Shown here: positions 28,811-34,742 of the stretch, piece after piece
How positions within the stretch are numbered: the first letter of the stretch is position 1
Layout: each line of letters opens with the position of its first letter
Virus record (IMG/VR): IMGVR_UViG_3300036846_000678
Location: 1-34,742 of that record
Length of the DNA: 34,742 nucleotides
From: a virus
Reading direction: 5' to 3' (one strand)
Made by a program: the position numbers and the translations under genes
The notes under the pieces: model-generated
What the model was told of the DNA's origin: nothing
What the model saw: the letters and a program-made list of their open reading frames with translations, nothing else
The model's database searches: none

Positions 28811-29458
28811 TTAAAATTTTCTTCTTTCGAATGTTTCAGCGGCTTTTACAGGCTTGTTTAAATCTTGCTTTTTAAGCCAGTCTTTAAAGTGCTGTGTTAC
28901 CTTATCCCGGCTGAAATAACTGCCGCCGGAATACTGGATTTTAAAGGCAGAAAAGAAGTTTTTAATTTCTGAAGGTGTGAGTTCTTTTTGCCGGACGAGG
29001 TGAATATATTCGCCCGCTTCATTCGTTTCAAAATCGGTCAACTGAAAGAAAAGGTTTTCAGACTTTCCTAAAGAAAGAGTTCCAATTCCAATTTCATTAA
29101 AAGGCATTGCCGTGGCAATGCCGTTGTATATGCCACGGCATATGCCATTATTTTCCTCCCATCGTTTTTTAGCTCTTTCAGATTGTTTTAATGAATTCTC
29201 TTTACGCTTCCTTACTTCGGCTGCCAGTCTTTCGTTTAAAAAATTTTTATTCTCGTCCTGCACAAATTTTTCTTTTAAAATTTGCCAGGCAGGAAAATCA
29301 TTGCCGAGAATATTCTTAATTTGTTCAAGCGAAAGGGGTCCGATATGGTACTGCGCTGAAAGCAAATCCATATAACAACCCTTATGAAAGCGGCTCATTC
29401 CAAATGTGCCGCCCGTCCAGTTATCGAAATACCAGTTTATTGCGGGGTCTTTAGACAT
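28811..29458 (-). CDS. Replication initiator-like protein (DUF1376/YdaU-like)
   Basis: 215 residues. The N-terminus DPAINWYFDNWTGGTFGMSR and KGCYMDLLSAQYHIGPLSLE is the DUF1376-type winged helix, usual in phage initiation proteins. Then comes a linker with ERAKKRWEENN (about 93-103). The C-terminal part (LTPSEIKNFFSAFKIQYSGG..., HFKDWLKKQDL) is helical and probably contacts the DnaB helicase encoded next. Residues about 104-119 are encoded by the palindrome cluster 29103-29146, which may be the origin. ATG 29458. Confidence 0.8.
   Translation of the reverse strand: MSKDPAINWYFDNWTGGTFGMSRFHKGCYMDLLSAQYHIGPLSLEQIKNILGNDFPAWQILKEKFVQDENKNFLNERLAAEVRKRKENSLKQSERAKKRWEENNGICRGIYNGIATAMPFNEIGIGTLSLGKSENLFFQLTDFETNEAGEYIHLVRQKELTPSEIKNFFSAFKIQYSGGSYFSRDKVTQHFKDWLKKQDLNKPVKAAETFERRKF
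29103..29146. other. Palindrome cluster inside the initiator gene, candidate replication origin
   Basis: GGCATTGCC-GT-GGCAATGCC (29103-29122) and ATATGCC-AC-GGCATAT (29128-29143) are perfect palindromes with 2-base centres; GGCATATGCC (29137-29146) is a further perfect palindrome overlapping the second. All share GGCAT/ATGCC half-sites, five in 44 bases. Iterated binding sites within an initiator gene recall the origin inside lambda O. AT-rich sequence lies on both sides. Confidence 0.5.
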
Positions 29459-29484
29459 CTATGTGATTTTCAGAATAGGTTAGC

Positions 29485-31068
29485 TTAAGCACTCATGCTT
29501 CTGATAAATTCCAATAGATGAATAAGGGGTTCGATAGAAGTTACATCGGGTCTACCTGATGGAACCTTTTTCATTTTTAATGCCTTTTCATCTATTAGTA
29601 AAAGTTGTTTCTCTCTTAAAATCAAATGGTTATGAGAAAGAAAAGAAATGATATAAGGTGTTCGATAAATGCCTTGCTGGTAGTACAATTGGCTATCGAA
29701 CACCAGCTTTATGAGCTGTTGTTTATTAATGGTGGATGTTTTTTCATATCTATAATTTAAATCGGATAGCTTTTCAATTTGTGTTTCTAATAAAGAATAA
29801 ATTCCGTTTTCGTCTTTCTGTAAAAACTCCATTTCCTGTTTTATCTGGCTACGCTGATCATTGAATTTTGTGTGCCAGCGCTGGTAAGTATCAAAAGCAA
29901 TTTCATTTCTTATATACTTTTCTTCCATGCTTTCGACCTGTTTAATAACATCTTTTAAAGCAGATTGTTTAAGATTTAAAAGTTTATTATTTTCTTTTAA
30001 TTGCTGCTTAAATTTATTTGCGCTTTGTTCGTGAACAGAATTTATCATGCGTTCCGGCAGGCTTAGATATTTCCATACCTCAGATAACTGCGCATGCGCC
30101 TTTATCGCTGAAATATTATTATGGCTGCTCGTTTGACATTTATAGTAATTGTAAGGCTTTTTTAATTTATTAAAAGAAGGTGACCCGGTCAGTGGTCTAT
30201 TGCACCAACATTTTAAAACGCCACGTAAAGGAAGTTCATCGTCAATTGTTTTTACCGGATTTCTTTTTCTTAAAAGAATTTGCGCGGCTTCAAAGGTTGT
30301 GGTATTGATTAAAGGTTCGTGAACGCCTTGCACCCATTCTTCCGGGAAGTCTTTAAAAGCTTTTACGTGAAGCAGGCCGATATATACTTTATTGGTGAGT
30401 ATGCGCGCAATGGCGGCCTTTGCTTTTAAGTTAAAGCCCATTTTAACAGCGGTGCGTTTAATTTCTTCCTGAGGCATTCCTTTAATAAAGGAATTAAAAA
30501 TATAATGAATTATATGAACTTTATTTTCATCGGGCGCAATGCCAGGCTTTCCGTTTTCAAGTTTTACATTTTTATAGCCTAACGGAGCCTTAGCGAGAAA
30601 GCGGCCTTCTCTTTTCTTAGCGGCATAGATGCCGCCGTTTATGTCATTAATGCGTTTTATGTTTTCCGTGTTACCCATTAAAAATTCCAGCGATAACATA
30701 AAATAAGAAGCGTGATCATTCACATCATAAATGGCATTGCGTCCGGCGCTTACAATTTTTATTTTATAATTATCCTGAATGTACTTTACCATCGTCACAG
30801 CTTCGCCCAATTCGCGGGAGAAGCGGGTGAGGTCAGAAACAATTAAATAATCAATTCCGCGATTTGACTTAATAAATTTAAAAAGCTCTTCCACATCCGG
30901 GCGGTCAAAATTTCGGGCGCTTTGTCCTAAATCTTTAAACGGTATGCAAACATCATCGACGTTGTTATTCGTGCGCCAGTTTTCCGTAATTATCTCCTGC
31001 CGTTCAATCGAACTGTTACTTTGCCCGTCCGAGCTGAAGCGCAAGTATGTTATGCTTTTTTTTCTCAT
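29485..31068 (-). CDS. int: Large serine recombinase (integrase)
   Basis: 527 residues from ATG 31068. The catalytic domain has YLRFSSDGQSNSSIERQ with the nucleophile Ser 12, then ARNFDRPDVEELF, DYLIVSDLTRFSRE (the conserved Arg residues) and ends near 140. The Recombinase domain follows (APLGYKN about 161, PDENKVHIIHYIFNSFIKGM, ILTNKVYIGLLH). A zinc-ribbon-like part has CWC (287-289) and YYKC (311). A coiled coil (about 345-450) and a C-terminal tail complete the large serine recombinase layout. It would catalyse integration/excision, or conceivably inversion. The frame extends upstream to 31095, but MRKKSITYLRF is the normal start. It sits inside the early replication operon, not next to the repressor. 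Confidence 0.9.
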   Translation of the reverse strand: MRKKSITYLRFSSDGQSNSSIERQEIITENWRTNNNVDDVCIPFKDLGQSARNFDRPDVEELFKFIKSNRGIDYLIVSDLTRFSRELGEAVTMVKYIQDNYKIKIVSAGRNAIYDVNDHASYFMLSLEFLMGNTENIKRINDINGGIYAAKKREGRFLAKAPLGYKNVKLENGKPGIAPDENKVHIIHYIFNSFIKGMPQEEIKRTAVKMGFNLKAKAAIARILTNKVYIGLLHVKAFKDFPEEWVQGVHEPLINTTTFEAAQILLRKRNPVKTIDDELPLRGVLKCWCNRPLTGSPSFNKLKKPYNYYKCQTSSHNNISAIKAHAQLSEVWKYLSLPERMINSVHEQSANKFKQQLKENNKLLNLKQSALKDVIKQVESMEEKYIRNEIAFDTYQRWHTKFNDQRSQIKQEMEFLQKDENGIYSLLETQIEKLSDLNYRYEKTSTINKQQLIKLVFDSQLYYQQGIYRTPYIISFLSHNHLILREKQLLLIDEKALKMKKVPSGRPDVTSIEPLIHLLEFIRSMSA

Positions 31069-31207
31069 AATATTCTTTAAATACATCTTCCACAATCATG
31101 GTAGAAAGTAAATCTATAAATTGTTTTTCCTCTTCGGTGGTTTCGTTTTTCACAACAGTTAATAAAGTGCTTTTATCAACTGGTTTTAATTTTACTGCCT
31201 GGTGCAT
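31016..31207 (-). CDS. Small protein overlapping the recombinase start
   Basis: 63 residues, MHQAVKLKPVDKSTLLTVVK then TEEEKQFIDLLSTMIVEDVFKEYYEKKK. Similar short ORFs with the IVEDVFKEYYEK-type end commonly precede serine recombinase genes in this phylum (from memory). It overlaps the recombinase by 53 bases, so the two may be translationally coupled. It could be a recombination partner; unproven. Confidence 0.6.
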   Translation of the reverse strand: MHQAVKLKPVDKSTLLTVVKNETTEEEKQFIDLLSTMIVEDVFKEYYEKKKHNILALQLGRAK

Positions 31208-31245
31208 AGGTTGGCATTTTAGTTATTAATTTTTAATTTCTTATA

Positions 31246-31524
31246 TCATAGCCCAATAATATTTTTTATTTCATCAAAATTCTCTGCGGTATTAACCTGG
31301 CCGTTCCATGTGGTAAAGAATTCTTTTTCAGCAGCGGTTAATTTTTTCCGGCTTTTTGATTTATTGCCGTCTTTTAGTTCAATTAAAAAGTTTTGCCCGG
31401 CCCGGCCTATAATGAGATCCGGGAAGCCTTTGCCTACCATGCTGGTAATGGCTACACTGACACCGCAGCGCCGGAGCTGTGTAACTATTAAATTTTGATT
31501 GGTATCTATTTTTTTGGCTCGCAT
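31246..31524 (-). CDS. PD-(D/E)XK nuclease (VRR-NUC/phage resolvase-like)
   Basis: 92 residues from ATG 31524 (MRAKKIDTNQNLIVTQLRRC). The core GKGFPDLIIGRAGQNFLIELKDGNKS (about 33-58) holds the PD...ELK catalytic set (Asp 38, Glu 50, Lys 52), in the small phage VRR-NUC-type fold, which acts on branched or flap DNA. It follows with LTAAEKEFFTTWNG and FDEIKNIIGL, the usual ending. An in-frame start at 31587 would overlap the upstream gene by 55 bases. It is a possible Holliday junction resolvase or the nuclease partner of the RecT-like protein. Confidence 0.8.
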   Translation of the reverse strand: MRAKKIDTNQNLIVTQLRRCGVSVAITSMVGKGFPDLIIGRAGQNFLIELKDGNKSKSRKKLTAAEKEFFTTWNGQVNTAENFDEIKNIIGL

Positions 31525-31532
31525 GAATCTTC

Positions 31533-32210
31533 TTATATCAGTGCTAATTGAAAAGTATTGATATGAATTAATTTTAAAGCCATCCATGTTGTTCGATGAG
31601 AAAGCATATTACCGACAATCAAATGTGTTGCACTCTGAATAAATCTGAAAGCATCTTTATCATGTGCGAATTTGCGCCCATACTCATAAATTCCCCAGTC
31701 ATTATATTGTAGTCGGTGTAAACCGTCAGCATCCTTAAATGTTATTACGGCGGATTTAGAGTGCCCATCTTTAGTGAAATTCATAAAGTCATCCAGTTCA
31801 ACATCTTCAAACATTCCTATTTGATCATTATCTAAAAATCTTTTTTCCGGTTGCCACTGAATTTTATAATCAGTAATCTTTAAAACACCAATACTTTTAT
31901 TTTTTTTGTTTAAAAAATCAACAGATGGAGTCATATAGTTCAACAAGACCTTATTTAAGCTTTCTTTGTTATATCCATTTATAAGATGCATATCACCAAT
32001 TAATTCGTACGATTCCACCCTGGTATCAACCTTTCTTTTTTTTACTTCACAGGTATAAGCATAACCGCTATAAATGCCGGTAATTGGTAACGGATATAAT
32101 CTTATTAATCCCAGCTCAGGTGAAAAACCAATTGAACAGGTATATAACTCTTGGTGTTTGTTATTCCATTCAGGAATTGTTTTTAATATCAGGCAGTATT
32201 TTATTTGCAT
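31533..32210 (-). CDS. Uncharacterised protein paired with the DUF4326 fusion
   Basis: 225 residues from ATG 32210 (MQIKYCLILKTIPEWNNKHQ). Distinctive segments are YTCSIGFSPELGLIRLYPLP, GYAYTCEVKKRKVDTRVESYE and a C-terminal DGLHRLQYNDWGIYEYGRKF. GLIRLYP and DTRVESY look strongly conserved, as if in an active or binding site. I know this pattern only from uncharacterised phage and genomic-island proteins. It overlaps the DUF4326 gene by 10 bases, so the two are probably co-translated and functionally linked. An in-frame start at 32273 lies deep inside that gene. Confidence 0.68.
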   Translation of the reverse strand: MQIKYCLILKTIPEWNNKHQELYTCSIGFSPELGLIRLYPLPITGIYSGYAYTCEVKKRKVDTRVESYELIGDMHLINGYNKESLNKVLLNYMTPSVDFLNKKNKSIGVLKITDYKIQWQPEKRFLDNDQIGMFEDVELDDFMNFTKDGHSKSAVITFKDADGLHRLQYNDWGIYEYGRKFAHDKDAFRFIQSATHLIVGNMLSHRTTWMALKLIHINTFQLALI

Positions 32211-32995
32211 CGTACATCGTTTAGCGCTTTTATTAATGAATCGCAATGGCAACGAAGTGGAGCGCACCAGCAACCGAGTGCCTTTCCTTCCAATTGATAC
32301 AGGTTATTTAACAGTGAAGGTTTATGCGGCAAATAATGTTTTTCATAATTATCACATACTTCATTGCGGGTGCCATCATCAGGAAAAATAAAAGGGTTGC
32401 CCCACTGAGTGTTTCTGTCTGCACGTATGAATTTATTATTCTGTTCTGCCCAATGCATTGCAGCAAGATCAGTTTTCATGTTAATGATTACCGTTTCTTG
32501 CTGTTTTAATTTTTCTATCAGAAAATTATCGTGTTTAGTTAATTGTGCATTTTCTTTTTTGTGTTGCTGTTCATGAATTTTAGCAACATTTAAAATGCGG
32601 GATGTAGTTAACTCATCCTGTTTTGCTTCGGTTAATTGTTGTTCAAAAATATCTTCAGGTAACGAAGCTATTTTTTGAAAAACTGATGATTCGTTTTTTG
32701 TAATCTCATAATGAGATAAGGTGTTAGATGGTTGAATACCTTTACCATCTAAATATCTGTTACCAACATTTTTATTCACTTCATTTTTCTGTAATAATTC
32801 GCCGATCTTTCTTTGCGTTCTTATTTTCTGTTCAGCTATTAAATTTTGAAGTTCAGCGTCTTTCTTTTCAGCCTTTATCCATACTTCAATTGCTTTAACT
32901 TTATTAAGATATTCAATACCGGTTTCAATGGTTTTTATTTCCATCAATTGAGCCTTTGCATTGTCGCGTAATTCTATTGCTGAATTCTCATTCAT
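32201..32995 (-). CDS. Fusion of a phage helical N-terminal region with DUF4326
   Basis: 264 residues. The N-terminal about 180 residues are helical: AKAQLMEIKTIETGIEYLNK, AIEVWIKAEKKDAELQNLIA, RTQRKIGELLQ (59-69) and FQKIASLPEDIFEQQL. In other phage proteins the same region precedes an MT-A70 adenine methyltransferase or a ParB-like part. Here the C-terminus is DUF4326 instead: KFIRADRNTQWGNPF (about 188-202), then GKALGCWCAPLRCHCDSLI (239-255) with the conserved Cys/His/Asp cluster (C242, C244, C249, H250, D252). DUF4326 has no activity known to me; the conserved residues suggest an enzyme or metal site. The N-terminus may target DNA. Confidence 0.78.
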   Translation of the reverse strand: MNENSAIELRDNAKAQLMEIKTIETGIEYLNKVKAIEVWIKAEKKDAELQNLIAEQKIRTQRKIGELLQKNEVNKNVGNRYLDGKGIQPSNTLSHYEITKNESSVFQKIASLPEDIFEQQLTEAKQDELTTSRILNVAKIHEQQHKKENAQLTKHDNFLIEKLKQQETVIINMKTDLAAMHWAEQNNKFIRADRNTQWGNPFIFPDDGTRNEVCDNYEKHYLPHKPSLLNNLYQLEGKALGCWCAPLRCHCDSLIKALNDVRCK

Positions 32996-32999
32996 AATG

Positions 33000-33401
33000 T
33001 TAGTTTGAATAATTCTGCGTTGCCATTTCAGTTTTCAAATAACTTAATGCACTTCTGACTAAATCATTCGTATGCGTTGCCGCCGCATTCGTCCTCTCAC
33101 ACAGTGTCAAATAAGCGTTTTCTTTAGAACACATATCATTACAGTAATCTTTCATCAGCATTGCGCCGATCTTCTTTTCCTGGGCGCCGAGTGAGCCAAC
33201 AAGATTAATATAAGCCTGTTTCCTTGCCAGGTGTAATTGTTCTTTTGCTTCGGCGATTGCTTCGGCTGTAAAGGCTATCCATTGCGTTAACTGGAATGCA
33301 TATTCCAGCAATTTATCAGGGCTTTGAACATCACTGTATGATGTGCCCCGTATTGCTGTGAGTATAGATAATATTTCAGTTTGCTTTTTTATGGTTAGCA
33401 T
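33000..33401 (-). CDS. Helical early phage protein
   Basis: 133 residues, largely helical. The end, ERTNAAATHTNDLVRSALSYLKTEM (about 103-127), is a conserved feature of small proteins near recombination genes in many phages. MLMKDYCNDMCSKENAYLTL holds paired Cys. The start ATG 33401 is about 12 bases after an intrinsic terminator, so this is likely the first gene of a second early transcript. Its role is unknown. Confidence 0.72.
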   Translation of the reverse strand: MLTIKKQTEILSILTAIRGTSYSDVQSPDKLLEYAFQLTQWIAFTAEAIAEAKEQLHLARKQAYINLVGSLGAQEKKIGAMLMKDYCNDMCSKENAYLTLCERTNAAATHTNDLVRSALSYLKTEMATQNYSN

Positions 33402-33413
33402 TTTATAGGTTAG

Positions 33414-33443
33414 AAAAAAAGTCCCGCACCGTAATACGGGACT
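33414..33443 (-). terminator. Intrinsic terminator inside the early block
   Basis: On the minus strand AGTCCCG (33443-33437), a 10-base loop, CGGGACT (33426-33420), then seven T (33420-33414). It lies between the genes at 33476-33688 and 33000-33401. Genes beyond it (nuclease, recombinase, initiator, helicase) therefore need antitermination or another promoter. Confidence 0.83.
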
Positions 33444-33475
33444 TAAGCGGAAACACTAATCAATGAACATTTTAT

Positions 33476-33688
33476 TCACTTTGCCAGTGTTACTTTAACT
33501 ATTTCGTAAACCGTATGAGCCTTATTGTAATAATTACCGGAAGCTAAATCATCATCTTTCCATTTCTGCGCCTCTGCTTCTGTCTGAAACTTTAATATTT
33601 CCATATCCCTCCAACCATTTTCAGGAGTGCCGGTTGTCTTGTCATATACAAGGCTCTTATTTGCGTGGTCGTAAATTGAATAACTCAT
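33476..33688 (-). CDS. Hypothetical 70-residue early protein
   Basis: MSYSIYDHANKSLVYDKTTG, then WRDMEILKFQTEAEAQKWKD and a strand-rich end YEIVKVTLAK. An alternating strand/helix small domain, common in early phage genes; no family recognised. It overlaps the previous gene by 4 bases (ATGA) and precedes the terminator at 33414-33443. Confidence 0.7.
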   Translation of the reverse strand: MSYSIYDHANKSLVYDKTTGTPENGWRDMEILKFQTEAEAQKWKDDDLASGNYYNKAHTVYEIVKVTLAK

Positions 33689-34158
33689 TTTGCTAATGTG
33701 ATTTTATAAGAACTTGTTGAAGATTTTGACGGCGGATAAATGGTTATCAATTCATCGTTATGCCTTATATCTATGCCGCTCGTAGAAACCGTTTTTAAAA
33801 AGTCCTTACGCTTTTTTATCCTATCTGTCAGATCTTCCAAAATGGTTTCAAGCTTTATTAATTCAAGATCATTGCAATTGCTGAAATCATATTTACTACC
33901 CGTCTCAGCAATTTCAATCTTAGCGCCGGAAGGGCTCACAAATGATTTGCCGTATTTAATTGTTTCTTCGCGCACATAATCTGTAAAGCGCTTCTCACTC
34001 TTTACCTGTTTTATAAAATCTTCCATTGCCGACAGGCTTTCGGCAACCTCTAAAGGATTGCCGTTTTCCAGTACGCTTTCTATGGCGAGCGCTGCCATCT
34101 CTTTAATATCCGTTTTAGTTAAGCCGGTATAGTCTTTTAAAATTTCTATTGTTTGCAT
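33685..34158 (-). CDS. Phage protein of unknown function near recT
   Basis: 157 residues. The first 60 are helical (IKEMAALAIESVLENGNPLE, ESLSAMEDFIKQVKS). The second half has FVSPSGAKIEIAETGSKYDF, then SNCNDLELIKLETILEDLTD, a basic KKRKDFLK and PPSKSSTSSYKITLAK at the end. The GSKYDFSNCND...LKR-type pattern and the PP.K.S.S terminus recur in phage proteins next to recombination genes. It may be a recombination accessory. A second allele of its start is at 1-141. Confidence 0.75.
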   Translation of the reverse strand: MQTIEILKDYTGLTKTDIKEMAALAIESVLENGNPLEVAESLSAMEDFIKQVKSEKRFTDYVREETIKYGKSFVSPSGAKIEIAETGSKYDFSNCNDLELIKLETILEDLTDRIKKRKDFLKTVSTSGIDIRHNDELITIYPPSKSSTSSYKITLAK

Positions 34159-34160
34159 GT

Positions 34161-34448
34161 TTAAAAAGTTAATTCTGTGATTGTATCAATTTGATTCTGC
34201 AGGCGGTTGATATTATATTGAATGATAGCAAAAGGATATTTATAATTTGCTTCCATATTTAATTCATCCTTTATTTTACTCAACAATCTTATTTGCGTTT
34301 CCAGGCAAATGATCTCGCACTCATTGGCGCAGCCGGTGTAGAAAGTACGCGGGCCGCCATAAATGTCATCCCAGTCACTATCTATATTTGTGGAAATTGC
34401 TTCCAGCAATTCTTCGTTTAAGTCTGATCTTTCTTTACGCATACGCAT
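34161..34448 (-). CDS. Small hypothetical protein (allele of 144-425)
   Basis: 95 residues from ATG 34448 (MRMRKERSDLNEELLEAIST). It is the same gene as 144-425 with substitutions (P24R, several D/E/N exchanges) and two extra residues in ELNMEANYKYPF. Conserved core NECEIICLETQIRLLSKIKD. It overlaps the RecT-like stop at 34435 by 14 bases. Confidence 0.75.
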   Translation of the reverse strand: MRMRKERSDLNEELLEAISTNIDSDWDDIYGGPRTFYTGCANECEIICLETQIRLLSKIKDELNMEANYKYPFAIIQYNINRLQNQIDTITELTF

Positions 34449-34742
34449 TGGCTTTTTTAGCAACCTGTTTATTAATAGCTTTCTGTCCTGGATTGTGCAT
34501 TCCTTCGTAGCCTAATTGATTGGCGAGTAAATTTTTCTTTGCTTCCCGGTACTGTTCGCGGGTGTGGTAGCTGTTTATTTTATTGAACAGCTTATCTTTT
34601 ACTTTCTGTTCATACGTGGAAGTGCCAAGTAGTGCAAACAGTTCATCGCGTTCATTATCACCAATTGTAATTTCCGGTTCAGGAATAACTTCTGCAGCCG
34701 GGGTGGAGATTACTTCATGGCTAACATCGTCGGTTTTTTCCG
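34435..34742 (-). CDS. RecT-like annealing protein, C-terminal part (allele of 412-1203)
   Basis: The last about 101 codons of the RecT-like gene, cut by the right edge. It covers the region after the conserved RecT core, identical in protein to 412-719 for the last 34 codons and with a few substitutions elsewhere. It proves that the gene order across the edge is the same as at the left end. Confidence 0.85.
   Translation of the reverse strand, partial: EKTDDVSHEVISTPAAEVIPEPEITIGDNERDELFALLGTSTYEQKVKDKLFNKINSYHTREQYREAKKNLLANQLGYEGMHNPGQKAINKQVAKKANAYA

Larger units (their letters stand above)
34018..34742. repeat. Right copy of the terminal homology
   Basis: Counterpart of 1-719. It contains the start of the 157-residue gene, the whole small gene 34161-34448 and the end of the RecT-like gene in the same order and strand. 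The last 103 bases are identical to 617-719. Confidence 0.9.

Overview
The window is almost certainly the near-complete genome of a temperate, long-tailed (siphovirus-like) phage of a Bacteroidota host. Host evidence: there are almost no Shine-Dalgarno sequences, A-rich leaders precede many start codons, TAnnTTTG-type -7 boxes occur (for example 6444-6451, 4145-4152, 10337-10344), and the low-complexity AAACCC/GTTTGG repeats and protein families are those usual in phages of that phylum. The genus cannot be read from the sequence. Phage evidence: small and large terminase, portal, Mu F-like minor head protein, prohead protease, HK97-type capsid, gp6/gp16/gp10-like connectors, tail tube, frameshifted tail chaperone, tape measure, tail-tip proteins and fibre follow in canonical order.

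The two ends are homologous. Bases 1-719 align with 34018-34742 at an offset of about 34,023 bp: about 86-91% identical over the outer part, then exactly identical over the last 103 bases. The simplest reading is a circular or circularly permuted genome of about 34.0 kb in which the contig passes its own origin and carries two alleles of the same stretch. Read as a circle there are two main transcription blocks.

Early block (minus strand, from 2555 down to 1, re-entering at the right end, then 34742 down to 26610): Cro-like HTH protein, excisionase-like protein, several small proteins including a one-TM protein, a RecT-like annealing protein, a DUF4326 fusion protein with an unknown partner, a PD-(D/E)XK nuclease, a large serine recombinase, a DUF1376-like replication initiator (with a palindrome cluster inside the gene), a DnaB helicase, helical and unknown small proteins, and a two-TM holin candidate. 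The repressor (2694-3059, plus) diverges from the early block over a switch region with a perfect palindrome and three 10-bp tandem repeats.

Late block (plus strand, 3472-26541): a lipoprotein moron and a small HTH gene, then packaging (4157-5855), head (6617-12680), an inserted glycosylation cassette (fused double glycosyltransferase plus sugar-O-methyltransferase-like protein, 12773-15089), connectors and tail (15217-25767), and a short lysis-like tail end with a candidate unimolecular spanin (26266-26541). Minus-strand islands interrupt it at 5852-6439, 9427-9816 and 10091-10258 (a 55-residue ribbon-helix-helix protein). No recognisable endolysin was found. Several real genes are shorter than 60 codons (1303-1458, 1850-2029, 10091-10258, 26610-26777).
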